Counted from the first letter of the stretch, positions 39,176 through 49,934 are shown. The stretch is DNA of 64,000 bases from Porticoccaceae bacterium (GCA_029242085.1 JAQWUP010000036.1:16973-80972), one strand, 5' to 3'. Notes: generated from the sequence alone by a model not told the origin. A program made the numbers and translations.

Positions 39176-40423
39176 CTACCAAAGGTCATACTTGCGGACT
39201 TCGTTACGGCCTACCACCATATGATGTACCTCATCCGGGCCGTCGGCAAAGCGCAGGGTACGCTGTTGTGCATACATATGGGCCAGTGGCGTCCACTGAG
39301 AAGTGCCGGTCGCACCGTGCATTTGAATCGCATCGTCGATAATTTTACAGACTTTTTCAGGAACCATGGCTTTGATAGCACTGACATAGACACGCGCCTC
39401 TTTATTGCCCAGCACATCCATTGCCTTAGCCGCCTGTAATACCATCAGGCGACAGGCGTCAATTTCAATGCGAGCGCGGGACACAACCTCCAGATTCTTG
39501 CCCAGCTTGACGAGTTGCTTGCCGAATGCAGTGCGCGAACTAGCGCGTTTAACCGCTAGTTCGAGTGCAACTTCAGCTTGCCCGATAGCTCTCATACAGT
39601 GGTGGATACGACCAGGACCGAGGCGTACTTGGGAAATTTCAAAGCCGCGTCCTTCGCCCAATAAAATATTCGACTTGGGCACTCGAACATTATTGAAGCG
39701 AAGATGCATATGTCCGTGAGGTGCTCCGGGATCACCAAACACATGCATGGGTCCTAGAATTTCAACGCCGGGCGTATCCATAGGAATTAAGATCTGTGAC
39801 TGCTGACGGAATGTCTCTGCATCTGGACTGGTTTTTACCATGGTGATCAGCACCTTGCAGCGAGGATCTCCCGCGCCGGAGATATAATATTTCTGACCAT
39901 TGATTACCCAGTCGTCCCCATCTAGCACCGCAGAGGTCTGAATGTTGGTGGCATCGGAGGAAGCGACATCGGGCTCAGTCATAGCATAGGCCGAGCGAAT
40001 CTTTCCATCTAGTAGAGGCTTCAACCACTGCTCTTTCTGTTCAGGTGTGCCAACTCTTTCCAATACTTCCATATTACCTGTATCAGGTGCCGCGCAATTG
40101 AGTGTTTGTGAAGCCAGCGGGTTTCTACCCAACTCAACAGCTATATAGGCATAGTCGAGGTTGCTCAGACCTTCGCCAGTCTCAGCATTCGGTAGAAAGA
40201 AGTTCCACAGGCCGGCATCTCTTGCTTTTTGCTTGGCCTGCTCAACCAATTCAAGCTGTCTGGGATGATAGCTCCAAGGGTCGTCATTACTTTTTCTCAA
40301 CTCGTGGTATTCGTCTGCCCATGGGATAACGTTTTCAGCAATATGTTTTTTTACTGCTGCCAAAAGGGGTTGTGCTTTTTTGGACATGGATAAATTGAAT
40401 AGTTCTGGGTGAATGTCAGTCAT
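39176..40423 (-). CDS. Acyl-CoA dehydrogenase, ACAD10/11-like
   Basis: YAMTEPDVASSDATNIQT, VINGQKYYISGAGDPRCK, IHHCMRAIGQAEVALELAVKRASSRTAFGK, IQMHGATGTSQWTPLAHMYAQQRTLRFADGPDEVHHMVVGRNE. Confidence 0.93.
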   Translation of the reverse strand: MTDIHPELFNLSMSKKAQPLLAAVKKHIAENVIPWADEYHELRKSNDDPWSYHPRQLELVEQAKQKARDAGLWNFFLPNAETGEGLSNLDYAYIAVELGRNPLASQTLNCAAPDTGNMEVLERVGTPEQKEQWLKPLLDGKIRSAYAMTEPDVASSDATNIQTSAVLDGDDWVINGQKYYISGAGDPRCKVLITMVKTSPDAETFRQQSQILIPMDTPGVEILGPMHVFGDPGAPHGHMHLRFNNVRVPKSNILLGEGRGFEISQVRLGPGRIHHCMRAIGQAEVALELAVKRASSRTAFGKQLVKLGKNLEVVSRARIEIDACRLMVLQAAKAMDVLGNKEARVYVSAIKAMVPEKVCKIIDDAIQMHGATGTSQWTPLAHMYAQQRTLRFADGPDEVHHMVVGRNEVRKYDLW

Positions 40424-40633
40424 GGGTTTCTCTCGATTTTCAGCAAATGATATATGATTGGAGTACGAGCAGATGATATCTGATCAAAACATTAAAGCGT
40501 ACAGATGAACCTTGGCAACTCCCCCATTTTAACTGAGCCAGCTTGCGCGTTGTTGATATCGTTAATGACTGGTTTTGGATGTGATTTTTTGCCTAAGGAA
40601 CCAACACATAAAATGAAAAGGAGGGACAATATA

Positions 40634-41410
40634 ATGGCAGATATATTTGATATTAGCGGTCGAGTCGCCATTGTCACGGGCGGGTCCCGCGGTATAGGAA
40701 AAATGATTGCAACAGAATTCGTGCGGCGTGGTGTGCGCACTTATATTACCTCTCGTAAGGCTGAGCAGTGCAACGAAACCGCAGCGGAGTTATCCGCGTT
40801 TGGAGAATGTGTTGCCTTTCCCCACGATCTGTCAAATTTGAAAGAGATTAAATCTTTTGTCAGCAAAATTTCAGAACACGAAAGCAAGATTGATATCCTA
40901 GTTAACAATGCGGGTGCATCGTGGGGAGCACCGTTCGATGAGTTTCCAGAATCCGGTTGGGACAAGGTTATGGATATTAATGTCAAATCTTTGTTTTTCC
41001 TCACTCAGCAGTTGGCACCCTTGATGCGTGCTGCAGCCAGCTCAGATAAGCCCGCTAAGGTTATCAATATCGCTTCGACAGATGGCCTCTCGAATTCTCG
41101 CATTGAAACCTACTCGTATTCCGCCAGTAAAGCAGCTGTGATCCATCTCACCCGTCGTTTGGCCAACCGCTTAGCTGAAGATAATATTCGAGTAAACGCG
41201 ATTGCCCCCGGTGCCTTTGCCAGTAATATGAATATTTGGGCCAGAGACAACCCCGAGGGCGTTGCTCCGAGAATCCCCGCTAAGCGCATTGGGCAGCCAG
41301 CTGATATAGCAGGAACAGCCGTCTACATGTGTTCACGCGCTGGCGATTTTCTTCTGGGTGCCACTATACCGCTAGATGGTGGAACTGTTTACGGGACGCT
41401 TCAGGGCTAG
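40634..41410 (+). CDS. SDR family oxidoreductase
   Basis: ISGRVAIVTGGSRGIGKMIA, VNNAGASWGAP, YSYSASKAAVIHLTRRLA. ATG 40634 after AAAGGAGGG-like RBS. Confidence 0.93.
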   Translation: MADIFDISGRVAIVTGGSRGIGKMIATEFVRRGVRTYITSRKAEQCNETAAELSAFGECVAFPHDLSNLKEIKSFVSKISEHESKIDILVNNAGASWGAPFDEFPESGWDKVMDINVKSLFFLTQQLAPLMRAAASSDKPAKVINIASTDGLSNSRIETYSYSASKAAVIHLTRRLANRLAEDNIRVNAIAPGAFASNMNIWARDNPEGVAPRIPAKRIGQPADIAGTAVYMCSRAGDFLLGATIPLDGGTVYGTLQG

Positions 41411-41591
41411 AGAGATTCAGTGTGGACATATTATGTCTACTTAAGAGATGTTCTCGAAACCCATGCCAAAGTCTCCTGTTGTGATAATGAATTTGTTAAC
41501 AGGGCAAAAGTTTTACGATTGTTGCCAAGTTTGAGAGCTAAATCTAAAAATCAAATATTGAAAAAAAATATCAATGTTTTGGAGTTAAATT

Positions 41592-43688
41592 ATGCAGGGC
41601 AAAATAGAAAAACGGGGTTCCATTGGCATTATTTGGATTGATAATCCGCCGGTCAATGCGATCTCTCACGCCGTTCGTGAAGGACTTGTTTCATCGGTAG
41701 AGGCGATAGCAGCGGACGAGAGTATCAATGCGGTGGTGCTGGCCTGCCGCGGACGAACCTTTATGGCTGGTGCTGATATTACTGAGTTTGGTAGTGGGCA
41801 TAAGCCTCCGTCCTTGAGTGCAGTGGTCGATGTGATCAGTGCGAGCCCGAAGATTATTGTAGCGGCCTTGTTCGGCACTACCTTTGGCGGCGGGTTGGAA
41901 GTCGCGCTGGGGTGTGACTATCGCATTGCCTTACCAACGGCAAAAATTGGCTTGCCAGAAGTTAAACTCGGTATTATCCCTGGTGCCCAGGGAACGCAGC
42001 GGTTGCCCAGGCTTTCGGGCGTTGAATTTGCATTGAAGATGATGACCACGGGTGACCCCGTATCGGCGACGAAGGCACAAAGTGTCGGTGTCATAGATCG
42101 CCTGATTGAAGGCGATATTGTCGAGGGTGCCGTTGCCTTCGCAGAAGAGCTGCTGGCGAATAATGCCCCTTTGAGAAAAATACAGGAAATGGTGATCGAC
42201 CCCAAAGAGTATCACGACGAGTATTTCGATACGTTTCGCCAGACGATTGCACGAAAAACACGGGGCATGAATGCACCAGAGTGCGCCGTCCGAGCCGTGC
42301 AAGCAGCGGTTAATTTGCCGTTTAAAGAAGGTGTGGCATTTGAACGCAAGATGACGCGTGAATGTGTTGCTGATCCTCAGTCAAAGGCGTTGCAATACGT
42401 CTTTTTTGCCGAACGTCAGGCCACCAAAGTGCCGGGACTGCCCAAGGACATTGAACTGACCGCGGTCAATGCTGTAGGTATCATTGGTGCTGGCACCATG
42501 GGTGGCGGTATCGCCATGAACTTCGCCAATGTCGGTATTCCAGTTACGCTCCTCGAAATGAGCCAGGACGCATTGAAAAAGGGGTTGAGCACCATTCGCA
42601 AAAATTATGAGGCTACGGCTAAGAAAGGCCGTATAACCGGCGCGCAGGTCGAAGAGCGCATGGCTCTGCTCAAAGGTAGCACCGAGTATGGCGATCTGGT
42701 CGATATGGATCTGGTGATAGAAGCGGTGTTCGAGAAGATGGATATCAAGAAGCAGGTTTTTAAGACCTTGAGCGGTATAGTGAGACCCGACACAATTTTA
42801 GCGAGTAACACCTCCTATTTGGATATCGATGAAATAGCGACTGTCGTCGATAGACCAGAGAGGATGCTGGGTATGCACTTTTTCTCACCTGCAAATATCA
42901 TGCGGATGCTGGAAATTGTCCGTGCAGAAAAAACTGCTCCGGAAATTTTGGCAACCGTGCTAAAGCTGGGTAAGCGCATCAACAAGGTCGGTGCTGTAGC
43001 GGGTGTCTGTTATGGGTTTATCGGCAATCGTATGCTGCGCGGTTACAGCCACGAAGCGAATATGCTGGTTCTTGAGGGTGCGGCGCCGGAAAAGATCGAT
43101 AGTGTGCTGTACCACTTCGGAATGCCCATGGGGGTTATTGCAATGGGTGATATGGCCGGTCTCGATATTGGCTATTATATGCGTCAAAACCTCAATGAGG
43201 GTGACTACGACGTGCGCACTTCCTTTGTTTATGATGCGCTGGTCGAGATGGGGCGCTACGGTCAAAAGACCGGTGCCGGCGTCTATGACTATGAGCCGGG
43301 CAACCGCGACCCGATCCCCTCGCCGATTACGCAAAAACTGATTAAGCAAGCCGCCGAAAAATTTGGTATCGAGCAGCGCGAGATCAGTGATGAAGAAATC
43401 GTCGAGCGCTGCTTTCTCTCGCTGTTCAATATTGGCTGTCATGTGTTGGAAGAGGGGATGGCCTATCGCGCCTCGGATATTGATATTGTCTATATCAATG
43501 GCTATGGCTTTCCGGCATGGCGCGGTGGCCCAATGTATTGGGCAGAACATACCATCGGTCTCGAGGCTGCTCTGAATCGAATCAATCAATTCGCTGATCG
43601 GTATGGTAGAGAGAACTGGACACCGGCTCCCATGCTTGAGCGCCTAGTTGCGGAGGGTGGAAGTCTTCGAGATATTCAGAATGATTAA
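41592..43688 (+). CDS. 3-hydroxyacyl-CoA dehydrogenase / enoyl-CoA hydratase fusion (FadB/FadJ-like)
   Basis: N-terminal crotonase (MAGADITEF, GLPEVKLGIIPGAQGTQRLPRL) plus C-terminal HAD (VGIIGAGTMGGGIAMNFANVGIPVTLLE, ASNTSYLDIDEIA, GMHFFSPANIMRMLEIVR). Confidence 0.94.
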   Translation: MQGKIEKRGSIGIIWIDNPPVNAISHAVREGLVSSVEAIAADESINAVVLACRGRTFMAGADITEFGSGHKPPSLSAVVDVISASPKIIVAALFGTTFGGGLEVALGCDYRIALPTAKIGLPEVKLGIIPGAQGTQRLPRLSGVEFALKMMTTGDPVSATKAQSVGVIDRLIEGDIVEGAVAFAEELLANNAPLRKIQEMVIDPKEYHDEYFDTFRQTIARKTRGMNAPECAVRAVQAAVNLPFKEGVAFERKMTRECVADPQSKALQYVFFAERQATKVPGLPKDIELTAVNAVGIIGAGTMGGGIAMNFANVGIPVTLLEMSQDALKKGLSTIRKNYEATAKKGRITGAQVEERMALLKGSTEYGDLVDMDLVIEAVFEKMDIKKQVFKTLSGIVRPDTILASNTSYLDIDEIATVVDRPERMLGMHFFSPANIMRMLEIVRAEKTAPEILATVLKLGKRINKVGAVAGVCYGFIGNRMLRGYSHEANMLVLEGAAPEKIDSVLYHFGMPMGVIAMGDMAGLDIGYYMRQNLNEGDYDVRTSFVYDALVEMGRYGQKTGAGVYDYEPGNRDPIPSPITQKLIKQAAEKFGIEQREISDEEIVERCFLSLFNIGCHVLEEGMAYRASDIDIVYINGYGFPAWRGGPMYWAEHTIGLEAALNRINQFADRYGRENWTPAPMLERLVAEGGSLRDIQND

Positions 43689-43969
43689 CAGCCGACCGGA
43701 CCAAGCAACAAGCTTACGAGTCTTTCATAACTGCAACACTCTGCTTGGCGCGGCGATTGTGACACAGATGAGATGCGTGGGAGGTATTGTCATTAGGCGC
43801 TTCATAAAAAAGTTTACACAATAATGCAATTCAGGCAGGCAATTCCTGTCAAGTAAAAATGGGGGGATTCTCAACCAATGCCGTTGACTTACATCGCGAT
43901 TTTGTGAGATTTTTTAATCTGATATTAATAATTCAAAGTCTGCAATTCGGTTTGCTCTAAGGAGAAAAA

Positions 43970-45439
43970 ATGAAAAATTCTAATAAATTCTATATAAATG
44001 GAGAATGGGTGTCTCCATCGACAACTGAAAGCCTCGATGTAATAAATCCAGCTACCGCCGAGGTCATCGGTTCTGTTGCTATGGGCGGTAAAGCAGATGT
44101 CGATAATGCTGTGGCCGCCGCTAAAGAAGCATTTAAAACCTTCTCGAAAACCTCTACACAAGAGCGCTCAGAATTGCTCGGGCGCATTGTTGAGGCGTAT
44201 AAGAATAGAATGGGCGAGATTGCAGTGACTGTTTCGGAAGAAATGGGTGCGCCGATGAGTCTTGCCAATGCGGCGCAGGCACCGGCGGGTCTCGGCCATC
44301 TGATGTTCGCTCAAAAAGCTCTTGAGGGTTTTGAGTTTTCGCAGGACAAAGGCAGCTCGCATGTGGTGCGAGAGCCGGTCGGTGTCTGTGGAATGATCAC
44401 ACCCTGGAATTGGCCGGTAAATCAAATTACCGCAAAAGTTGGACCGGCCATTGCAGCGGGCTGCACAATGGTGCTTAAACCATCTGAAATTGCACCTTTT
44501 AATGCGATTATTTTTGCCGAAATTATGCATGAGGCGGGTACGCCTCCCGGTGTCTTTAATCTGGTTAATGGAGACGGACCCAATGTCGGTGTTGCGATGT
44601 CGGGCCACCCTGATATCGATATGATGTCCTTCACTGGTTCCACGCGTGCCGGTATTTCTGTCGCACAGGAGTCGGCTTATACCGTAAAACGTGTCGCCCA
44701 AGAGCTCGGTGGTAAGTCTGCCAATATCATCCTCGATGATGCTGACTTTGAGACTGTTGTCGCCAGAGATACGATAGGTATGTGCATGAATACAGGCCAG
44801 AGTTGTAATGCTCCGTCCCGGATGCTGGTACCGGCAAGTCGAATGGACGAAGCGGCGGCGATTGCCAAAGCTGCGGCGGAAAATATCATGGTAGGTGATC
44901 CCAGAGATGAAGCCATTCAAGTTGGCCCGTTGGTGTCAGAATTGCAGTTTGGGAAAGTACAGGCGCTAATACAAAAAGGCATTGACGAAGGCGCCAAGCT
45001 TGAAACTGGTGGTGTCGGTAGGCCGGATGGTCTGGATCGTGGTTATTTCGTCAAACCTACGATTTTCTCAAATGTGACCAATGATATGAGCATTGCTCAG
45101 GAAGAAATCTTTGGTCCGGTGCTGTCCATAATTGGCTACAACGACGATGATCACGCAGTCGAGATTGCCAATGACACCGTGTACGGGCTTTCGGCTTATG
45201 TAAGCTCTAATGACCTTGATCGGGCAAAAATCATTGCTGCGCAACTTCGTGCGGGTAATGTCCATATAAATGGCGCTAATCTTGACATAAATGCACCGTT
45301 TGGCGGCTATAAACAATCGGGAAATGGCCGTGAGTTTAGCGAGTGGGGTATGGAAGAATTTCTCGAGACAAAGGCAATTTTGGGTTATACACCGCCTAAA
45401 CAGCAAGCTGCTAAATCGGGAAAACTGGTCGATTTTTAG
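43970..45439 (+). CDS. Aldehyde dehydrogenase family protein
   Basis: FYINGEWVSPSTTESLDVINPAT, GMITPWNWPVNQITAKVGPAIAAGCTMVLKPSE, SFTGSTRAG, QELGGKSANIILDDAD, FGGYKQSGNGREFSEWGMEEFLETKAI. Confidence 0.94.
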   Translation: MKNSNKFYINGEWVSPSTTESLDVINPATAEVIGSVAMGGKADVDNAVAAAKEAFKTFSKTSTQERSELLGRIVEAYKNRMGEIAVTVSEEMGAPMSLANAAQAPAGLGHLMFAQKALEGFEFSQDKGSSHVVREPVGVCGMITPWNWPVNQITAKVGPAIAAGCTMVLKPSEIAPFNAIIFAEIMHEAGTPPGVFNLVNGDGPNVGVAMSGHPDIDMMSFTGSTRAGISVAQESAYTVKRVAQELGGKSANIILDDADFETVVARDTIGMCMNTGQSCNAPSRMLVPASRMDEAAAIAKAAAENIMVGDPRDEAIQVGPLVSELQFGKVQALIQKGIDEGAKLETGGVGRPDGLDRGYFVKPTIFSNVTNDMSIAQEEIFGPVLSIIGYNDDDHAVEIANDTVYGLSAYVSSNDLDRAKIIAAQLRAGNVHINGANLDINAPFGGYKQSGNGREFSEWGMEEFLETKAILGYTPPKQQAAKSGKLVDF

Positions 45440-45655
45440 TAAGATATACTGGCCGAGTAATGGCGTGCTCTGGCCCGGGCAATAACATTTGGGTGCGTCA
45501 TTAGGCACGGCTAGTTGAACTCTTCCTTGCGCTGATAAGGATACAGGTGGCGCGCTCTTTCGGCGCCATTGTCATAGACCCTTTAATTAACAAATGTATT
45601 AAATCTCTGATCATTTCCATGATTAAAGTTTTTAGACGTACTGGGAGAGATTACG

Positions 45656-46042
45656 ATGTCTACCTATTTAACCGCCACTGGCATCGCGGTCAGCGACCTC
45701 GAGGCTTCAACCAAGTTTTATACGGAGATGCTCGGAATGACCGTGTATCGAACCATTACGCTGGACACGATGGTTGAAAATATCCTAGGGTTTGAGGGTG
45801 TGCGCGGAACAGCTATTTTGTTGATGCAGTATAATGATAACCGAAACAGTCAAGATCTTCCTACCAAGTTGGTATTTAATGTTCCCGACGTGAGAGCCAT
45901 CATCAATGCCGCTAGAATCGCTGGCGTGGCTATTTATAAAGAAGCCACAGAGCATGAATCTATGGGTGGTGCCACTATTGGTTTTATAAAAGACCCAGAT
46001 GGTTATTTAATTGAGTTGATGCAAAAGCCAGTTAAAAAGTAA
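45656..46042 (+). CDS. VOC/glyoxalase family protein
   Basis: TATGIAVSDLEASTKFYTEMLGMTV, GGATIGFIKDPDGYLIELMQ. Confidence 0.88.
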   Translation: MSTYLTATGIAVSDLEASTKFYTEMLGMTVYRTITLDTMVENILGFEGVRGTAILLMQYNDNRNSQDLPTKLVFNVPDVRAIINAARIAGVAIYKEATEHESMGGATIGFIKDPDGYLIELMQKPVKK

Positions 46043-46090
46043 TCCTAGCTGGCTTAGTCATGCCTGTTAAATGAACTTACCAGTGATTAG

Positions 46091-47272
46091 CTAGGTCACT
46101 TCAAACAGTGACGCAGCACCCTGTCCACCACCGATGCACATGGTACAAACCACATAGCGGGCACCACGCCGTTTGCCCTCTATCAGCGCGTGGCCAACCA
46201 TACGTGCGCCAGACATCCCGTAAGGATGGCCAATGGATACCGCGCCACCATTTACATTGAGTCGGTCATTGGGAATGCCCAGAGTATCTCGGCAGTAGAT
46301 GACCTGGACGGCAAAGGCTTCGTTGAGTTCCCAGAGATCAATATCGTGCATTTGCAAGCCGGCCAATTTGAGGAGTTTGGGGACCGCATAGATCGGGCCT
46401 ATGCCCATTTCATCGGGTTCGCATCCGGCTACAGCTGTGGTTCGATAAATCCCCAATGGCTGCAGCCCAGATTTTTCGGCCATAACGGAGCTCATCACCA
46501 CGCAAGCGGAAGCGCCATCAGACAATTGGCTGGCATTGCCGGCGGTAATAACGCCATTCTCACGCACCGATTTTAGCCCTGCCAACCCTTCCAATGTTGT
46601 CTCGGGTCGATTGCCTTGATCTTTTTCCAGTAAAAAAGGTTGGTACGTCGTCTCGCCGGTTTCACGATTCTGAACAGCGATTTCCGATGGGAGAGGCACA
46701 ATCTCGTCGTCCAACTTGCCTGCTGCTTGCGCCGCTGCGGTGCGTTGTTGACTCTGCAGCGCGTATTCATCCTGCCTTTCGCGGCTGATGCCATAGCGTT
46801 TAGAGACAACCTCGGCGGTATCGATCATAGGGAGATACATATCTTTGTGTAGGGCGACTAGCTCCGGTGATATGGCACGATGCAAGTTCATATTTTCATT
46901 TTGCACCAGGCTGATGGACTCCAAGCCACCCGCCACTGCGATATCCATTTCACCGGCTAAAATTGATTTGGCGGCAGTGGCGATGGCCATCATTCCAGAG
47001 GAGCACTGGCGATCAACGGTCATTGCCGCGGTCGATGTAGGCAAACCAGCGGCCAACGCACATTGACGAGCCACGTTTTTGCCCTGAGTACCCTGAGGCA
47101 TTGAGCAACCCATGTAGGTATCTCCGACCGCATCGAGCGGAATGCCGGCTCGAGCGACTGCATGCTTTATAGCATGGCCACCGAGAGTGGGGGAGGTTGT
47201 ATTGTTAAAGGCTCCGCGGTAGGCACGGCCGATAGGGGTTCTTGCTGTTGATACAATAACGGCATCACGCAT
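46091..47272 (-). CDS. Acetyl-CoA C-acyltransferase (thiolase)
   Basis: [79 protein letters not shown]. Confidence 0.94.
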   Translation of the reverse strand: MRDAVIVSTARTPIGRAYRGAFNNTTSPTLGGHAIKHAVARAGIPLDAVGDTYMGCSMPQGTQGKNVARQCALAAGLPTSTAAMTVDRQCSSGMMAIATAAKSILAGEMDIAVAGGLESISLVQNENMNLHRAISPELVALHKDMYLPMIDTAEVVSKRYGISRERQDEYALQSQQRTAAAQAAGKLDDEIVPLPSEIAVQNRETGETTYQPFLLEKDQGNRPETTLEGLAGLKSVRENGVITAGNASQLSDGASACVVMSSVMAEKSGLQPLGIYRTTAVAGCEPDEMGIGPIYAVPKLLKLAGLQMHDIDLWELNEAFAVQVIYCRDTLGIPNDRLNVNGGAVSIGHPYGMSGARMVGHALIEGKRRGARYVVCTMCIGGGQGAASLFEVT

Positions 47273-47317
47273 TTTAGGGTTCTCCGTGGGTGAAATTCTA
47301 GTGTGTGCGCTCTAATA

Positions 47318-48457
47318 TCAGTAGCCAGAGAGCTCTGCGTAGCGATTTAAGTGGTAACGGTGATCACCAAAGAGCATTTGCGCGATTCGCGCCCGTTTAA
47401 TAAAGAACCCTATATCAAACTCATCGGTCATTCCGATACCGCCATGCATTTGTATGGATTCATTGGTGGCGAGCTGTGCTACCTTGCAGGCTTTTACCTT
47501 AGAGGCGCTGGCTATCACACTGGCGTTCCCGGCTGAGTCGTCGAGGGAGCGCAGAGCTGCTAAAACGGTGGACTTGCAAAGCTCTATATCACTCCACAGG
47601 GTAGCTGCACGATGCTGCAGAGCCTGAAAAGAACCAATATTGACGCCAAACTGCTTGCGTTCTTTTAGATATCGCACAGTTCTTTGCAGGCATTCACTGG
47701 CAACACCCAACAGCTCGGCCGATAAATGGATATTGGCAATATTAAGCGCAGCGGTCAGCGGCACCAGACCTTGATCGAGAGTACCGATAAGCTGATCTTT
47801 GCCCACAGTGACATCGCTGAACTGAATATTCGCAGTAATGCGGCTGTCCATCATTAGGGTGCCACTCACTTCGATACCGGGGGTGTCGCGGGGTATCAAA
47901 AACAGAGAGATCCCCCCACTGTCCCCGGGCCTGCCCGCGCTGCGGGCAGACACAATAAGTTGATCAGCTATCTGCCCATCGACGACCATCGATTTGCCGC
48001 CATTTAGTATAAAGCCGCCAGTCGATTTGGTGACCGATGCAGCAATATTTAAAGGATCGGGCCTCGGTGTCTCATCCAGCGCTAGTGCCAGCGTCAAATT
48101 GCCCATGGCGATCTCAGGGAGCCACTGCGCTCTCTGCTGTTCACTGCCTGCCTCGAGCAGTATCGAAACGCCGAGGACCGCTGTTGCAAACATGGGAGAA
48201 TTGGCCAGGTTGTTGCCGGTTTGCTCCATAAGTTGCCCCATCGCTACATGACTAGAGCCAAGCCCACCATACTGTTCTGGAATTAACAGACTGGGCCAGC
48301 CGAGCTCAATCATTTGTTGCCATAGGTTCTGCGAATATCCGACGGGATTATTGGTGTCGCGTATTTCCCTAAGCAGACTGGGACCTGCATTGTCAGTGAG
48401 AAAGCTTTGCGCCGACTCACGAACCATTTGTTCTTCTTCATTCAATATTAGTTGCAT
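47318..48457 (-). CDS. Acyl-CoA dehydrogenase family protein
   Basis: ELGWPSLLIPEQYGGLGSSHVAMGQLMEQTG, LKERKQFGVNIGSFQALQHRAATLWSDIE, IQMHGGIGMTDEFDIGFFIKRAR. Confidence 0.92.
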   Translation of the reverse strand: MQLILNEEEQMVRESAQSFLTDNAGPSLLREIRDTNNPVGYSQNLWQQMIELGWPSLLIPEQYGGLGSSHVAMGQLMEQTGNNLANSPMFATAVLGVSILLEAGSEQQRAQWLPEIAMGNLTLALALDETPRPDPLNIAASVTKSTGGFILNGGKSMVVDGQIADQLIVSARSAGRPGDSGGISLFLIPRDTPGIEVSGTLMMDSRITANIQFSDVTVGKDQLIGTLDQGLVPLTAALNIANIHLSAELLGVASECLQRTVRYLKERKQFGVNIGSFQALQHRAATLWSDIELCKSTVLAALRSLDDSAGNASVIASASKVKACKVAQLATNESIQMHGGIGMTDEFDIGFFIKRARIAQMLFGDHRYHLNRYAELSGY

Positions 48458-48459
48458 GA

Positions 48460-49611
48460 TTAACCCAGCCCTAAAATACGTTTGGCGATGATGTTGAGTT
48501 GTACCTCTGAGGTGCCACCCTCAATGGTGTTACCTTTTGAGCGCAACCATAACCGTGCCTCAGAATCCTGACTCCAGCTCATGGCATTAAAGCCCTCACT
48601 GGCGATCAACAACTCCCGTCTCCGCTGGTTGAGTTGAGTGCCATAGAGCTTGAGCATGGCTGATGAATTGCCGACGCTGGCTACGGCTGTTTCATCTCTG
48701 ACGCGCTCGATAGTGAGTTGATGAGATTGGAAGTCGATCTCCCATTCGGCCAGTTCTGCGCGCAACACGGAGTCTTTTAGGTGCCCATCTTTTGTGCCGA
48801 TGGATTCTACAGCGCGCTGGGCGACGGTTTTTTCGGCGGGCACATTACCGATTCGGCCAAGCATTTCACGCTCGTGAGTCAATAGATATTTCGCAATAGC
48901 CCATCCGTTATTGATTTCGCCTACCACCTGGTCTTTGTCGACGCGAACATTATCGAGGAACGTTTCGCAGAAGGGCGAGCGACCAGAGATAAGCTGGATC
49001 GGCCGCACGGTGACACCTGGGGACTTCATATCAAACAACACTAGGCTAATGCCGCCATGTTTTGCGGTGGTGTTAGTTTTGACCAAACAAAACATCCAGT
49101 CCGATTTATCTGCATAGCTAGTCCAAACTTTTTGCCCGTTGATCACAAAGTAGTCACCCCTATCCTCAGCATTGGCTTGTAGCCCAGCCAGATCTGAGCC
49201 GGCATTGGGTTCACTGTAACCTTGACACCAGCGGATCTCCCCACGGATGATGCCTGGTAAGTGCTGCTGCTTGAGGGCCTCTGTTCCAAACTCTAGTATT
49301 GCCGGACCGATCATCTCAGTTCCCATGCTGGCCAGCGGAGCCCGTGCAGTGATAGCGGCCAGTTCTTCTTTGAGTACTTTTGCCTGATCCTTGCTTAGAC
49401 CACCGCCACCGTATGTCTTGGGGAAGGTAGGTGCCGTCCAGCCTCTATCAGCCATTCGCGTTAGCCATAGTTTCTGATCATCACTGGAAAACACATAGTC
49501 GCGACCACCCCAGCACTTCTCACTCTCAGGCATATAGGTCCGCATACTGGCGGGACAATTTTCTTCAAGCCATCGACGGGTATCCTCTCTAAATGTCATT
49601 AAATCTGACAC
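48460..49611 (-). CDS. Acyl-CoA dehydrogenase family protein
   Basis: GWTAPTFPKTYGGGGLSKDQAKV, WCQGYSEPNAGSDLAGLQ, VINGQKVWTSYADKSDW, EGGTSEVQLNIIAKRILGLG. Confidence 0.93.
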   Translation of the reverse strand: MSDLMTFREDTRRWLEENCPASMRTYMPESEKCWGGRDYVFSSDDQKLWLTRMADRGWTAPTFPKTYGGGGLSKDQAKVLKEELAAITARAPLASMGTEMIGPAILEFGTEALKQQHLPGIIRGEIRWCQGYSEPNAGSDLAGLQANAEDRGDYFVINGQKVWTSYADKSDWMFCLVKTNTTAKHGGISLVLFDMKSPGVTVRPIQLISGRSPFCETFLDNVRVDKDQVVGEINNGWAIAKYLLTHEREMLGRIGNVPAEKTVAQRAVESIGTKDGHLKDSVLRAELAEWEIDFQSHQLTIERVRDETAVASVGNSSAMLKLYGTQLNQRRRELLIASEGFNAMSWSQDSEARLWLRSKGNTIEGGTSEVQLNIIAKRILGLG

Positions 49612-49934
49612 AGTATCTCCTCTCCGAAGGTTTTAACGATTGGAAAGTAAGTTAGCAGAAAAAGATACTAAGGGCCGAATTTATGATGAGTTTTGAGGTG
49701 ACAATTTCACCCAAAACGCGTCCTTCATATAACGGGTGACGCATTACTTGCACTGGTTCTTTAAGCAACTAATTAGCTTTTTAGTGCGGATGTTATGTCT
49801 GCACGAGACAGAAGATATTTGTGAATAAAAAATGGGTGCTTTTCCTTGGCAATGTTGGGAGGTTTTTGACTGATCCGTTAAGATGAGACACTCGGAAATC
49901 AAGGAGATTGGGCCCAGTCTTACGGTTTTTACCT

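Noticed and set aside
40406-40413. TGGGTGAA match near the acyl-CoA dehydrogenase start
   Set aside because: Falls within the coding sequence (MTDIHPELF), so not counted as evidence for the operator motif.
42960-43589. 209-aa minus-strand ORF
   Set aside because: Antisense shadow of the FadB-like fusion gene.
44168-44920. 250-aa minus-strand ORF
   Set aside because: Lies fully antisense to a clear aldehyde dehydrogenase; composition is shadow-like (His/Arg/Cys-rich) with no recognisable motif.
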